Source: Paenibacillus sp. J5C2022 (lineage in GTDB: Bacteria > Bacillota > Bacilli > Paenibacillales > Paenibacillaceae). Taken from it: DNA of 64,000 bases. The position numbers were made by a program, and so were the translations under genes. The stretch lies in assembly GCF_025567625.1 (NCBI RefSeq), contig NZ_JAOQJC010000018.1, positions 1-64,000 on the forward strand, read 5' to 3'. Of the stretch, positions 8,628-17,031 are shown piece after piece. Under the pieces are notes generated by a model, which had not been told where the DNA came from, did no database searches, and saw only the letters and a program-made list of their open reading frames with translations. The first letter of the stretch is position 1; the number at the start of each line of letters is the position of its first letter.

Positions 8628-8701
8628 ATTATAGGTTTATTCGCCTGGAAGCATAATAGCACGGTCGATACTGATCCGAAATAATCATATATTATGATTA
8701 T
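8628..8701 (-). promoter_or_regulatory. SLH gene promoter region with upstream dyad
   Basis: A TATAAT -10 lies at 8633-8628 on the minus strand, about 33 bp before the start codon, with a poor -35. About 50 bp further upstream is a perfect dyad, ATAATCATA-TAT-TATGATTAT (8681-8701), suitable for a dimeric regulator. Confidence 0.5.
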
Positions 8702-8747
8702 CCGCGTTTACTGCTGAATGGGATGGTGATGCCGCGACGCAAGCCAA

Positions 8748-9662
8748 TTAGCTTCTAACCGCCAGGCAATAGTTCACATTGTCGAAGGCCGTAATGGGAT
8801 GATCGGAATAGCTTTCATTATAGGCTTGAAATAATTCATCCGTGATCTCGATTGGCGTGAGGTGGCGATAAATAAGCCAGTTCGCTCCTTCCAGCATTTC
8901 CTCAAGTTCCAAGTAGGAATAACAAGCCTGCATAGGCTCACCGGCTTGCGCGGCCATCCTTACCTGCTTCCGGGCTCTGTCGCCGGCTTGTGGTGTGAAC
9001 GTATGCTCATCGGGATAATCGAAGACGATGCTGCTGCCCTTCGGGAGCAGCAGAGCGAGGTCGGACAACAGACGTGCGAACACTTCCTTGTCCAAGTAAT
9101 AGCTGATGCCCAGCAGGCTGCAGAAGCTGAGACGGTCCGTTGCGAACGAAGGGCACGCGCGCAGCCTGCTCTGCCATTCCGGCAAGTTGAAGTCGGCTGC
9201 AATATGATGCAGATTAGAAGGAGTGTCGAAGGACCGGGCTGACATACGCTTCTGTTTGTCCGCAGCAGTTGCAGCATGATCGATCTCGATAATGTCCAGC
9301 CCTCTCGCCCACTGCGGCTGGCGATAAGCAAAGGTGTCGTAGCCGGCTGCAAGAATAAGGTATTGTCCGGCTCCCAAAGTAACGGCTGTTTCAAGTGATT
9401 GTTCCGCGAATGCCGCTCTGCCAAGCGGCGTTGGAGAGAGCTGGTAATCAACCACTTCACGGAGCGCTTGCCTCGCAGTTCCCGCAAAGTCCGGACGAAA
9501 GAAAGCAATCGCCTGCGACATATTGGCGGCTATGCTCTCATATTCCTCATCGGTTAATAGCTGCCTGGCGAGCGAGTCGTCAAAAATCATGATTTCATTC
9601 TGTTCGGCGTGATACGCTCTAGCGAATGCGCTAACCAATGCCGTTAAGCTTTTCTTTTCCAT
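8748..9662 (-). CDS. class I SAM-dependent methyltransferase, LCMT/TIGR00027-like
   Basis: A 304-residue methyltransferase of the leucine-carboxyl-methyltransferase superfamily, the bacterial subgroup often annotated as putative SAM methyltransferase. The SAM-binding motif I is seen as 'YLILAAGYDTFAYRQ' (about residues 100-114), an acidic end of strand two as 'IIEIDHAATAADKQKRM', and a later 'LSFCSLLGISYYLDKEVFARLL' motif characteristic of the group. Substrates of these bacterial members are largely unknown, with polyketide/O-methyl transfer proposed for some relatives. It stands alone, and its neighbours give no pathway hint. The ATG at 9662 follows AGGTGATGAAGG. Confidence 0.85.
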   Translation of the reverse strand: MEKKSLTALVSAFARAYHAEQNEIMIFDDSLARQLLTDEEYESIAANMSQAIAFFRPDFAGTARQALREVVDYQLSPTPLGRAAFAEQSLETAVTLGAGQYLILAAGYDTFAYRQPQWARGLDIIEIDHAATAADKQKRMSARSFDTPSNLHHIAADFNLPEWQSRLRACPSFATDRLSFCSLLGISYYLDKEVFARLLSDLALLLPKGSSIVFDYPDEHTFTPQAGDRARKQVRMAAQAGEPMQACYSYLELEEMLEGANWLIYRHLTPIEITDELFQAYNESYSDHPITAFDNVNYCLAVRS

Positions 9663-9671
9663 CCTTCATCA

Positions 9672-9696
9672 CCTCAATTCTGTTGTATCATTGAGG
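9672..9696. promoter_or_regulatory. dyad over the methyltransferase leader
   Basis: CCTCAAT-N11-ATTGAGG is a 7-bp inverted repeat immediately upstream of the methyltransferase start and overlapping its AGGTG ribosome binding site. It could be an operator or an RNA hairpin that masks the ribosome site. Confidence 0.4.
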
Positions 9697-9714
9697 CGCA
9701 TCATGAAACAACAC

Positions 9715-9743
9715 TTGACTTTTTCGCAATTTTATGGTATAAT
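9715..9743 (+). promoter_or_regulatory. near-consensus sigma-A promoter facing the 51-bp repeats
   Basis: TTGACT (9715-9720), a 17-bp spacer, and TATAAT (9738-9743) with a TGG just before it (extended -10). This is the best sigma-A promoter seen in the window. It points into 9750-10135, where no conventional gene is recognised. Confidence 0.8.
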
Positions 9744-9830
9744 ATGGATATGAATTTCGTACATTTCACAGTTTTGTCACATTTGAAGTCCTCTTTCAAG
9801 CCTCGTGTACACTGCTTGCCTCCATTCTCC

Positions 9831-10034
9831 CTAGCTACTTTCCACTCTCCAGCCGATGCTACATGCCCTACAGCCGACCAACTAGCTACTTTCCACGCTC
9901 CAACCGATGCTACATGCTCTACAGCCGACCAACTAGCTACTTTCCACGCTCCAACCGATGCTACATGCGCTACAGCCCCCGACCTGCTACTTTCCGAACT
10001 CCAGCCTATGTGCCATGTCTTACAACCACCGCTA
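9831..10034. repeat. 51-bp tandem repeat, four copies
   Basis: Units at 9831-9881, 9882-9932, 9933-9983 and a diverged fourth at 9984-10034. The core begins CTAGCTACTTTCCACGCTCC. Units 1-3 are nearly identical. Related sequence occurs at 58529-58612 and 61688-61795, so this is the expanded copy of a dispersed intergenic repeat. There are no unique spacers between units, so it is not a CRISPR array. Confidence 0.85.
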
Positions 10035-10054
10035 CGCGTACGTTCCTGCACAGC

Positions 10055-10101
10055 AAAAAGGCCGGCCAAGCCTCTCCACGCAAGAGAGACTGACCAGCCT
10101 T
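10055..10101 (-). terminator. asd terminator
   Basis: On the minus strand a long stem (about 18 bp with G-U pairs; arms 10101-10084 and 10076-10058, loop TTGCGTG) is followed by TTTTT. It lies 35 bp after the asd stop codon. Confidence 0.85.
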
Positions 10102-10135
10102 GCCTAAGCCATTGCTTTTTACGCATGCTTTGCTG

Positions 10136-11227
10136 CTACGCTTGCTTCGGCCCAATGTAACCTTCCGCCTTCAGCAGTTCGGCGATCAGCACCGCACCGC
10201 CAGCCGCGCCGCGAAGCGTATTGTGCGAGAGGCCGACGAACTTGAAGTCGTGCAGGGAGTCCTCGCGCAGTCTGCCTGCGGATACGCCCATGCCGCGCTC
10301 TACATCACGGTCCAGGTGCGTCTGCGGCCTGTTCTCCTCTTCGAAGTAAGTGATGAACTGCTTCGGCGCGCTAGGCAATCCAAGCTCCTGCGGCCGCCCC
10401 GCAAAGCTCTTCCAGCGATCCAATATTTCTTCCTTCGAAGGCTTGTTCTCGAACGAGACGAATACGGTAGCCATATGTCCGTCCAGCACCGGAACGCGAA
10501 TGCACTGCGTCGTAATCAGCGGAGCACTCGCCTTCACAATCGCACCGTCTTCGACGCTTCCCCAGATGCGCAGCGGCTCCTGCTCGCTCTTCTCTTCCTC
10601 GCCGCCGATGTACGGAATGACGTTATCCAGCATTTCCGGCCAGTCGGTGAAGTTCTTGCCCGCGCCGGATATCGCTTGATACGTGGATGCGACAACCGTC
10701 TTCGGCTTGAACTCCTGCAGCGCGTTCAGCATCGGCACATAGCTCTGAATGGAGCAGTTCGGCTTAACCGCGATAAAGCCGGTAGACGTGCCCAGACGCT
10801 TGCGCTGCGCTTCGATCACGTCCAGATGGTCCGGATTGATCTCCGGAATGACCATTGGCACGTCCGGCGTCCAGCGATGCGCCGAATTGTTGGAGACGAC
10901 AGGTGTCCCCGTCTTCGCGTACGCCTCTTCCAGCGCCTTGATCTCATCCTTCTTCATGTCCACCGCGCAGAAGATGAAGTCTACCCCGGCCGCCACTTCC
11001 TCCACCTTGGAAGCGTCCTGCACGACGATGGATTTCACATCCTCCGGAATAGGCGTATCCAGCTTCCATCTGCCCTGCACGGATTGTTCGTACGTCTTGC
11101 CTGCCGAGCTTGCGCTTGCCGCAATCGCGGTCACTTTGAACCAAGGATGTCCGTCCAGCAGCTGCACGAACCGCTGTCCGACCATTCCCGTTCCTCCGAC
11201 TATGCCTGCTCTCAATAATTGTGACAT
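10136..11227 (-). CDS. asd: aspartate-semialdehyde dehydrogenase (archaeal/fungal-type)
   Basis: It reduces aspartyl phosphate to aspartate semialdehyde with NADPH, the shared step towards lysine, diaminopimelate, methionine and threonine. The N-terminal NADP-binding loop is AGIVGGTGMVGQRF. The catalytic cysteine is in 'VKPNCSIQSYVPML' (about residue 156), and the family-typical 'VPVLDGHMATVFVSF' and C-terminal 'GLSHNTLRGAAGGAVL' follow. The 363 residues match the archaeal/eukaryotic-like subfamily rather than the usual B. subtilis type. The ATG at 11227 is chosen because GGAGG is too close to the in-frame ATG at 11236. Expression is controlled by a T-box leader upstream, with a strong terminator downstream; it is a single-gene unit. 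Confidence 0.93.
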   Translation of the reverse strand: MSQLLRAGIVGGTGMVGQRFVQLLDGHPWFKVTAIAASASSAGKTYEQSVQGRWKLDTPIPEDVKSIVVQDASKVEEVAAGVDFIFCAVDMKKDEIKALEEAYAKTGTPVVSNNSAHRWTPDVPMVIPEINPDHLDVIEAQRKRLGTSTGFIAVKPNCSIQSYVPMLNALQEFKPKTVVASTYQAISGAGKNFTDWPEMLDNVIPYIGGEEEKSEQEPLRIWGSVEDGAIVKASAPLITTQCIRVPVLDGHMATVFVSFENKPSKEEILDRWKSFAGRPQELGLPSAPKQFITYFEEENRPQTHLDRDVERGMGVSAGRLREDSLHDFKFVGLSHNTLRGAAGGAVLIAELLKAEGYIGPKQA

Positions 11228-11309
11228 AACATCCATCTCCTCCTAATTCGTAGTTCGCCTCTGCATCGTCTTTACACTTATTACATGTGGATTGCCTTGC
11301 TCCTGATAC

Positions 11310-11610
11310 AAAAAAAATCCCACCCCCAAGACTGCCATCAGCCTCAGGGACGAGATATTGTTCTCGTGGTACCACCCCAGATTCACGCATATGTCGCCAT
11401 ATACGCCTCTTCGAGTACGGCGCTTCCAATACGCGTATACTCTAGCTCTGTAACAGGAGCCCCTGGCACACCACCCCCCGCCGTTATTGGCAACAGGTTC
11501 CGATGTGCTGCTCAGAGTCTTTCTTCAGTAAAGTCTTCTTTGCTCCTTTCCAGCTGCCGGAGCTCTCTGTGAAAGAATTCATCTACCTACTTCTCTCGTC
11601 ATCGCATTTC
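11310..11610 (-). promoter_or_regulatory. T-box riboswitch leader of asd
   Basis: On the minus strand the conserved T-box core GGGGTGGTACCACG lies at 11378-11365. It is followed by a competing terminator stem (CCCTGAGGCTG-ATGG-CAGTCTTGGGG) and eight T residues (11317-11310). Stem I features (GCGATGACGAGAGAAGTAGG) begin near 11608. The likely specifier region reads ACTGAAGAAAGACTCTGAG (11529-11511), where AAG and AAA are both lysine codons. This suggests sensing of uncharged tRNA-Lys; the specifier assignment is by eye and tentative. The UGGU bulge fits a tRNA with discriminator base A. The leader reads through to make asd when the amino acid is scarce. Confidence 0.88.
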
Positions 11611-11756
11611 GTTGATGATTATCTTAACAAATTCCCGCTCGGAGGTAAACCTTATTTTTCAAAAAATTGAACTTTTCGAATTGCCAATTTGTACGCATTG
11701 CATGCACTGTTACTACATCCGCTATTCCTTCCATCAAGCTGTTAGCTAAAAATCGC

Positions 11757-11813
11757 AAAAACGCGACAGAAGGTTCAGCCGCTCCTTAAAGGGAGGACTA
11801 ACGATCTGTCGCG
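11757..11813 (-). terminator. terminator of the phosphonate/cohesin operon
   Basis: On the minus strand CGCGACAGA (11813-11805) pairs with TCTGTCGCG (11770-11762) around an inner small hairpin, followed by TTTTT. It starts 8 bp past the stop of the cohesin-SLH gene. Confidence 0.85.
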
Positions 11814-11820
11814 CGGCTTA

Positions 11821-13464
11821 TTATTGTAAAGCGAGATGGATCAGCTTGCTCATCACCTTCGCAACTTCCGCCCTTGTAGCCGTACCGTCGGGGTCGAACA
11901 TATTCCCCGGCTTGCCCGTCAGAATTCCGTTCTCCTGCATAGCCTTGATGGCCGGCAGAGCCCATGAGGAGATCGAGCCTTCATCTGCGAACTCTCGCTC
12001 ACTGCCCGCGTCCGTCATAGCAAGCTCGGCATGCTTGATGTAGCTGGCGATCATCGTCGCCATCTCTTCTCTGGTCACTTCCTTGTCGGGAGCGAAGCGG
12101 CCATTGCCCATTCCGTTCACAATCCCGTTCTCGTAAGCCCAAGCAATGTATGGAGCGTAATACTTCCCGGCCTCCACATCGGCAAAGCTCGTATCTGTAT
12201 CCGAGACAATAGCGCCATGCAGTCTGCCCAGCACCGTCACCAGCATTCCCCTGGTCATCGTGTCGTTCGGTGCGAAAGCGTCGCCGCCGATTCCCAGGAA
12301 CAGCTCCCTTGCCGTTACGAAATCAATGCTCTGCTTGGCCCAATGACGAGCCGTATCCGTGAACGACTTTGCATTATAGCCAATCGCGAATGCACCGACT
12401 TCCTGCGTCACGAATTCAACCGCACCGTTCGCCACTCTTGCATGAGGCATCAGTATTTTACGATTGCCTTCCAGGCGGTACACGACAATATTGTCCCCGG
12501 ACTCATCTGCTCCCGTCTCGTAAGGCAAGCGAACCTTGATACTGCCGCCGAGCGAGCCGATCGGCTCGCCATCTGTCGTAACGGCAACCGTTCTGACCGG
12601 CTTGCCATTCACTTCCGGCTCCCTCTCGATGCTGATCGTGAACGCATCACCCTTCCATTGCGCAAGCACGGCATGCCTCAGTTCGATATCTCCAAGCACA
12701 GAGGAGATGATTAGCTTCTTACCACTCTCCACTATGCGGTCAATCGACTGCTTACCGATGCCTGCATGCACGCTTGTTGCTTCTGCAGGCGTCTCGACAT
12801 GAACGGCAACTTCCGCCAGATCATCATGCTGCACAACTTCCTCTACATCTTTATCGTCTACCTGAACATTGGCAGCACCTTCCGAATCTAATTCGGATTT
12901 GAGCTCGATTCGCTCGTCAGGCTGACCCGTAGGCTGTTTGGTAGGTATCCCCGGTACGTGACCTGTCACGCGGGAGCGTATATCGAACGTGCCTGTAGCG
13001 CTTGTCACTTCCGCAAGCTTATCTGCACCTGTATACCCCTTGAGATCGGTAATCGTATACGTTTTGACACCTGGAGCGTCCTTCGCCTTGAACGTCATGC
13101 GCATAATGACAGCCGACTGATCGTTCTGGAATCCCGCCTCATGAACGGCCGCCACTCTTACCGTTCCATTGTCGGGATTAACCTTGTAGGCATACAGCCA
13201 TTCAGTCATAGCATCCCCTCTTGCAACCGAATCATCCGACAGTTCCAACGCGGCTTGATCGTAATTCAATTGAAATTCGATCGTCTTCAGTCCTTGAGGA
13301 TGGTGCAGCACTATATCCACAGTCGACGTCTCCCCGACATACGCCTGAGCAGACTGGATTTCCACTTCCGGAACGGATGCCGTTGCCGGCTCGGCAAGCA
13401 CCACGCCTTGAATCATCAGTGATAGGACGAGAGTACAAATGATCAACAGTTTTTTCATCTTCAT
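11821..13464 (-). CDS. cohesin-SLH surface anchoring protein (mini-scaffoldin)
   Basis: A 547-residue surface scaffold. After a signal peptide (about residues 1-25, ending VVLA), residues 30-165 form a cohesin-type jelly roll ('YVGETSTVDIVLHHPQGLKTIEFQLNYDQAALEL', 'IMRMTFKAKDAPGVKTYTITDLKGYTG'). A Pro/Thr-containing linker (about 168-185), a beta-rich domain of about 180 residues, and three SLH domains (about 365-547) follow. Cohesins bind dockerins with high affinity. The gene directly upstream, 65 bp away, encodes a protein ending in a dockerin, so partner binding is expected. ATG 13464 is preferred, with AAAGGATG upstream. It is the last gene of the phn operon and is preceded by a perfect intercistronic hairpin. 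A single cohesin means one enzyme per anchor, unlike multi-cohesin cellulosome scaffolds. Confidence 0.85.
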   Translation of the reverse strand: MKMKKLLIICTLVLSLMIQGVVLAEPATASVPEVEIQSAQAYVGETSTVDIVLHHPQGLKTIEFQLNYDQAALELSDDSVARGDAMTEWLYAYKVNPDNGTVRVAAVHEAGFQNDQSAVIMRMTFKAKDAPGVKTYTITDLKGYTGADKLAEVTSATGTFDIRSRVTGHVPGIPTKQPTGQPDERIELKSELDSEGAANVQVDDKDVEEVVQHDDLAEVAVHVETPAEATSVHAGIGKQSIDRIVESGKKLIISSVLGDIELRHAVLAQWKGDAFTISIEREPEVNGKPVRTVAVTTDGEPIGSLGGSIKVRLPYETGADESGDNIVVYRLEGNRKILMPHARVANGAVEFVTQEVGAFAIGYNAKSFTDTARHWAKQSIDFVTARELFLGIGGDAFAPNDTMTRGMLVTVLGRLHGAIVSDTDTSFADVEAGKYYAPYIAWAYENGIVNGMGNGRFAPDKEVTREEMATMIASYIKHAELAMTDAGSEREFADEGSISSWALPAIKAMQENGILTGKPGNMFDPDGTATRAEVAKVMSKLIHLALQ

Positions 13465-13486
13465 AGCGATCATCCTTTTCTAAGCA

Positions 13487-13519
13487 TACAGGGAAGGCAT
13501 ACCTCGCGCCTTCCCTGTA
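13487..13519. other. intercistronic stem-loop between dockerin and cohesin genes
   Basis: TACAGGGAAGGC and GCCTTCCCTGTA form a perfect 12-bp stem with a 9-nt loop. There is no T run, so it is more likely an mRNA stability or processing element than a terminator. It can set the ratio of scaffold to enzyme. Confidence 0.7.
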
Positions 13520-13529
13520 TACGGTTTGA

Positions 13530-16154
13530 TTAGTGATTCACAGAATCATGATCGGTCAGGACCAGTCTGTCTGCAATCAATTGCAAGAGAGCGAGAACAT
13601 CGTTCGTGTCCACCTTCTGGTCGCCGTTAATATCAGCCGCACCGCGCTTGGCTTCGTCCGCTTCGCTTGAACCGGCGACAATCAGTTGCAAGATCTCCGT
13701 TACATCTAGCAAATTGACATTCCCGTCTTCATTGAGGTCCCCCGCAGTCACTGCAGGAGCGACAGCTTCGCCGATAAAGTCGATTTCACTCATGCTGGTG
13801 AACGAGCCGGTACCGTATGTGCTGGTAATGACCAGCTTCACGTAACGTCCTTGAATCGGCTTGTCCAGCGCCACGAAGTCCTGATATACCGTTCCGGTCG
13901 AAGTCTTGCCGAAGACGCCATTCGCCCGGTTCTCTTCATTGGCGAGGAACGCCGGATCGCTCAGATCGGAGAGGCGATCGGACGCGTACAGCTGGAATTC
14001 CTTCGGGAATTCCATGGCCGACAGCTTCGTGCGGCTAGTCCGCTGAATGCCGCTCAGCTTGAAGGTGTCCTTCATGTCGATCACGATCCAATGCGGGAAC
14101 GACGGTACAGGAGCCTTCCAGCGAGTATGCCAGATCGTCGTATAATCATCGTCCAAGATGTAGTGCGGCAAGTTATTCTCGAAGTCGTCATAAGAACTGT
14201 AGGAATCGATGGTGAATGAGCTCTTTGGAATAAAGTCATATACAATGGCTTCTTTGCCCGTCCGCAGCGCCCACATCAGATCGATGTACGCCTGATCGAT
14301 AATAGCGGCCTGATCGTTTGCCGTCAGCGCTTTTGCCCCAGCAAGACTCGATTCGAGCGCGGACATCACTTGCGCAGGTACGGACAACCCCGTTGTCGAT
14401 GCAATGTAGGCCGCGAACTGCTCGGCTTCCCCGATCTTCTCCGTCAGTTGCTCATAGGTGTACAGGTCGGCAGGGTTTTTCGGATCAGGTGCGGAACCTC
14501 CCGTCATGAAGGAGGATTGCACCTTCTCGCTACGGTTGCCATATGAATCAACTGCCGTTATCGTGATGAAATACGCCGTTGCCTCGCTTAATCCCTCAAT
14601 CGGCATTCGCAATACGCTAGGTGTAGGAGAGACGTAGAACTCCGATGCGACACTGTACGACTTCACATCTTCTCCCGTGCGCGCATTCATTATGTTGATG
14701 TCATAATGATGGACGAGCTGATCGTCCTTGGCTTGACGGAACGAGAGCTCAGGCACGCCGTATACATTCTCCGTCACCGTAATTTGCGGATTCTCCACGA
14801 ATGCCGGAGCTGTCTTGTTCCGCTCCGTATAGATGAAGTTTTCCTTTATCTCTTCCGCCGTATCGCCCTGCAGCTTCACGACCCACTTGTCGCCTGCGAG
14901 CGTCCCTTTGTTCTTGAACGGCGTGCGATTGCCGCCTTGCCATACGCCGTTCTTGAAGGTGGAGCCGGCATCGGCGTTGAGCGCCACCCGCTCGATCTCG
15001 ACGCGGTCCTCATACACTTCAATGAACTGAGCCTGATTCTGAGGCAGCTCGAAGCGGCTTACGACGCCTTCGTCAGTAATGAGCGAATAACCGCGTTCCA
15101 CCTGAATATAGGACATCGATCCTACATTCACCGATGTGAAGTCCTTCTGGTGAATGGAGCGCTGGTCGTTAATGTTCAAGTGGGAGTGGCCGGACAAGAC
15201 GATCGCTTGCGGATAATCCTTCAGATCCGTGTACAGATTGCTATTGGAAGCCTGCTGCCCGTCCATGACCGTGCCCAATATCGGTTGATGAATGTTGATG
15301 AATATAGGTTCATTGAATTGACCGGGCTCGGAAATCAACGCCGCCAGCCTTTCCTTCAGCCAGTTGCGTTGCTCCATATCGCCGTTGTAATTGTTGCCGT
15401 TCAAGAAGAAGAACGAATATCCGCCAATCGTTTTCTCGTAGTAGCCATTAGGCTGCTCCGTGAACCATTCGGCCGGATAGAGAGAGCGGGCCTCTGCTAC
15501 GGTAGCGTCATGATTGCCCATAGCGAACTGGATACGCGTCGTATCCTCCCACCCTTTGCGGGCAAGCTGCGCTTCGAACATCTCGCGGATGAAGGCGTGA
15601 TGCGGACCGAGACCGTTCCAGTTGTCGTTAATGTTGTCGCCGATCAACATGATGGCGTCCGGATTCGGGAAGATGGACGCGATCACGTCGAAGTTGCTCG
15701 TATACTGATCGTGCGCCTCCTGCTCCTGCTCCGGCGTTCCCGGCCCCTTGTGCACATCCGACATAGCGACGAATTGCAGCAGCGGCCGCTCGCTCGACTT
15801 CACGATATATCCATAGGAGATAGCTTCGCTCCATACGCTGTCTTTCTCTGCAATCAGAGACAGATTGGCGGATTCCGTAAGCACGATCGGCGTACCGTCG
15901 TACCGCGGGCTAGTCGCCTCGGGTGTCATTCCATCCAGTGTATAGTACACATTAGCGTCCGGCGTAGGACTGTACACGGAGACGGTCACCGTTCCCTCGT
16001 ACCGGCCCGGAGCCGTCTCCGGATAAGGTGTTTCCACACTCTCGACACGCGCTTCCACCGCTCTCGCGGCGTCAGGGAACGCGGGAATGACAGCGAGCAA
16101 CAATACACAGACCAGCAACGGCAGTACCGGCTTCTTCATTTTTAGTAAGAACAA
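13530..16154 (-). CDS. secreted metallophosphoesterase with F5/8-type-C and dockerin domains
   Basis: A calcineurin-like phosphoesterase of 872 residues. In order: signal peptide (to about residue 33); a chitobiase-C-like Ig module (45-120: TVSVYSPTPDANVYYTLDGMTP); a metallophosphoesterase core with the full metal ligand set DVH (~134), GDN (~173), GNHD (~214), H of HQP (~289) and GHSH (~333); a fibronectin-III-like stretch (460-550); a helical segment; an F5/8-type-C-like module (about 650-790); and a type I dockerin with two calcium loops (DLNEDGNVNLLDV, DINGDQKVDTNDV). A TTG at 16154 is taken as the start, since AGGAGG lies eight bases upstream; the ATG further in is too far from it. It follows phnE2 by 25 bp. 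The substrate is probably a phosphate or phosphonate ester (inference from the operon). Confidence 0.87.
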   Translation of the reverse strand: MFLLKMKKPVLPLLVCVLLLAVIPAFPDAARAVEARVESVETPYPETAPGRYEGTVTVSVYSPTPDANVYYTLDGMTPEATSPRYDGTPIVLTESANLSLIAEKDSVWSEAISYGYIVKSSERPLLQFVAMSDVHKGPGTPEQEQEAHDQYTSNFDVIASIFPNPDAIMLIGDNINDNWNGLGPHHAFIREMFEAQLARKGWEDTTRIQFAMGNHDATVAEARSLYPAEWFTEQPNGYYEKTIGGYSFFFLNGNNYNGDMEQRNWLKERLAALISEPGQFNEPIFINIHQPILGTVMDGQQASNSNLYTDLKDYPQAIVLSGHSHLNINDQRSIHQKDFTSVNVGSMSYIQVERGYSLITDEGVVSRFELPQNQAQFIEVYEDRVEIERVALNADAGSTFKNGVWQGGNRTPFKNKGTLAGDKWVVKLQGDTAEEIKENFIYTERNKTAPAFVENPQITVTENVYGVPELSFRQAKDDQLVHHYDINIMNARTGEDVKSYSVASEFYVSPTPSVLRMPIEGLSEATAYFITITAVDSYGNRSEKVQSSFMTGGSAPDPKNPADLYTYEQLTEKIGEAEQFAAYIASTTGLSVPAQVMSALESSLAGAKALTANDQAAIIDQAYIDLMWALRTGKEAIVYDFIPKSSFTIDSYSSYDDFENNLPHYILDDDYTTIWHTRWKAPVPSFPHWIVIDMKDTFKLSGIQRTSRTKLSAMEFPKEFQLYASDRLSDLSDPAFLANEENRANGVFGKTSTGTVYQDFVALDKPIQGRYVKLVITSTYGTGSFTSMSEIDFIGEAVAPAVTAGDLNEDGNVNLLDVTEILQLIVAGSSEADEAKRGAADINGDQKVDTNDVLALLQLIADRLVLTDHDSVNH

Positions 16155-16179
16155 GTACAACTCCTCCTAAGGCTTGTCA

Positions 16180-17016
16180 TCACTTCAGCTTGTTTTTCAT
16201 ACGGGTAGCCGATGTTTCCAATGCGATTGCGAACAACAGGATGAGCCATGTGATCGCGCCTACTTCATTCATATCCAGATAGAACGAGCTCGCCATGAAC
16301 ATATCGAAGCCGACTCCGCCCGCCCCGGCAGCCGCCCCCATCGCAACCGCTGCGCCGCAGTTAATCTCGAACCTCATGAACGTCCACGACATGATATACG
16401 ATCTCGATGAAGGGATAACGGCTTGAAATACGATATGCCACCAGCTTGCACCGCTGCTCCTTAGCGCTTCGATCATCCCCTTGTCCAATTCCTCGAACGA
16501 CTCGGAGTAAGCTTTAATCAGATAGCCGATAGAGTGGAACGTCATGCCGATCACGGCCGCAACGCTCCCCAGCCCTGCAGGCACGGCGAAGATAAGCACC
16601 CACAGCACCGTTGGAACGGCTCTAATAAATGCGACTCCTCCTCTGATGAAGTAGGACAGCGTGGGATTGGACAGATTGCGCGCAGCCAGCAGGCCGAAGA
16701 ACAGAGCGATGACGGCACCGAATACAGTGGTCAAAAAGGCCAGCCCAATCGTGACCAGAACGGCGAACAGCGCGTCTTTAAACGTAATATTCGTAAACTT
16801 CGCTTGCGATAGCATGCTGACAAGATTATCGAATGCGTCGCCGATAGCGGCAAACACTTGGATGTTGTCATAGTCGAAGCTGATAAAGCTTAACACGGTT
16901 AGCGCCGCCAGGGAGAACAGCGTGAATCTGAGTACAAAAGCAGCCTTGTCGAACGGCTTCCTGGACTTGCCCGCCTCCGGCGCTTCACCGGCTGACTTGG
17001 AGATCGTCGGCGACAT
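16180..17016 (-). CDS. phnE: phosphonate ABC transporter permease PhnE (second subunit)
   Basis: An inner membrane subunit of 278 residues with about six transmembrane segments. The coupling loop motif is 'EALRSSGASWWHIVFQAVIPSS', matching the PhnE/PtxC group, and 'FIRAVPTVLWVLIFAVPAGLG' is typical of phosphonate permeases. It begins 15 bp after the end of the other PhnE gene, and its product is expected to pair with that one in a heterodimer. It ends 25 bp before the dockerin phosphoesterase gene. The substrate (which phosphonate or phosphite) cannot be read from the permease. Confidence 0.9.
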   Translation of the reverse strand: MSPTISKSAGEAPEAGKSRKPFDKAAFVLRFTLFSLAALTVLSFISFDYDNIQVFAAIGDAFDNLVSMLSQAKFTNITFKDALFAVLVTIGLAFLTTVFGAVIALFFGLLAARNLSNPTLSYFIRGGVAFIRAVPTVLWVLIFAVPAGLGSVAAVIGMTFHSIGYLIKAYSESFEELDKGMIEALRSSGASWWHIVFQAVIPSSRSYIMSWTFMRFEINCGAAVAMGAAAGAGGVGFDMFMASSFYLDMNEVGAITWLILLFAIALETSATRMKNKLK

Positions 17017-17031
17017 CCGTCCTCACCCCCT

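Larger units (their letters stand above)
9750..10117 (+). ncRNA. putative repeat-containing transcript (RNA or small repeat protein)
   Basis: Transcription from the promoter at 9715-9743 should start near 9750. It would cross four 51-nt repeats, pass through the hairpin at 10058-10101 and reach a TTTTT run at 10113-10117, giving a transcript of about 365 nt. Because 51 is a multiple of three, a frame is open from an ATG at 9744 or 9750 with 17-residue repeats (LATFHAPTDATC..). That ATG lies at the predicted transcription start and has no ribosome binding site, so only leaderless translation would work. The opposite strand is also open, as expected from the repeat. The product is unknown. The 3' part is antisense to the end of the asd transcript. 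Confidence 0.35.

Noticed and set aside
9831..10034. 51-bp repeats as a CRISPR array
   Set aside because: Units are head to tail without unique spacers.
14706..16145. 479-codon open frame on the plus strand
   Set aside because: It lies fully antisense to the dockerin phosphoesterase gene, has no recognisable domain or ribosome site, and reflects high-GC codon bias of the real gene.
11821..16154. Calling the cohesin-dockerin genes part of a cellulosome
   Set aside because: No glycoside hydrolase or multi-cohesin scaffold is present; the context is phosphonate uptake.
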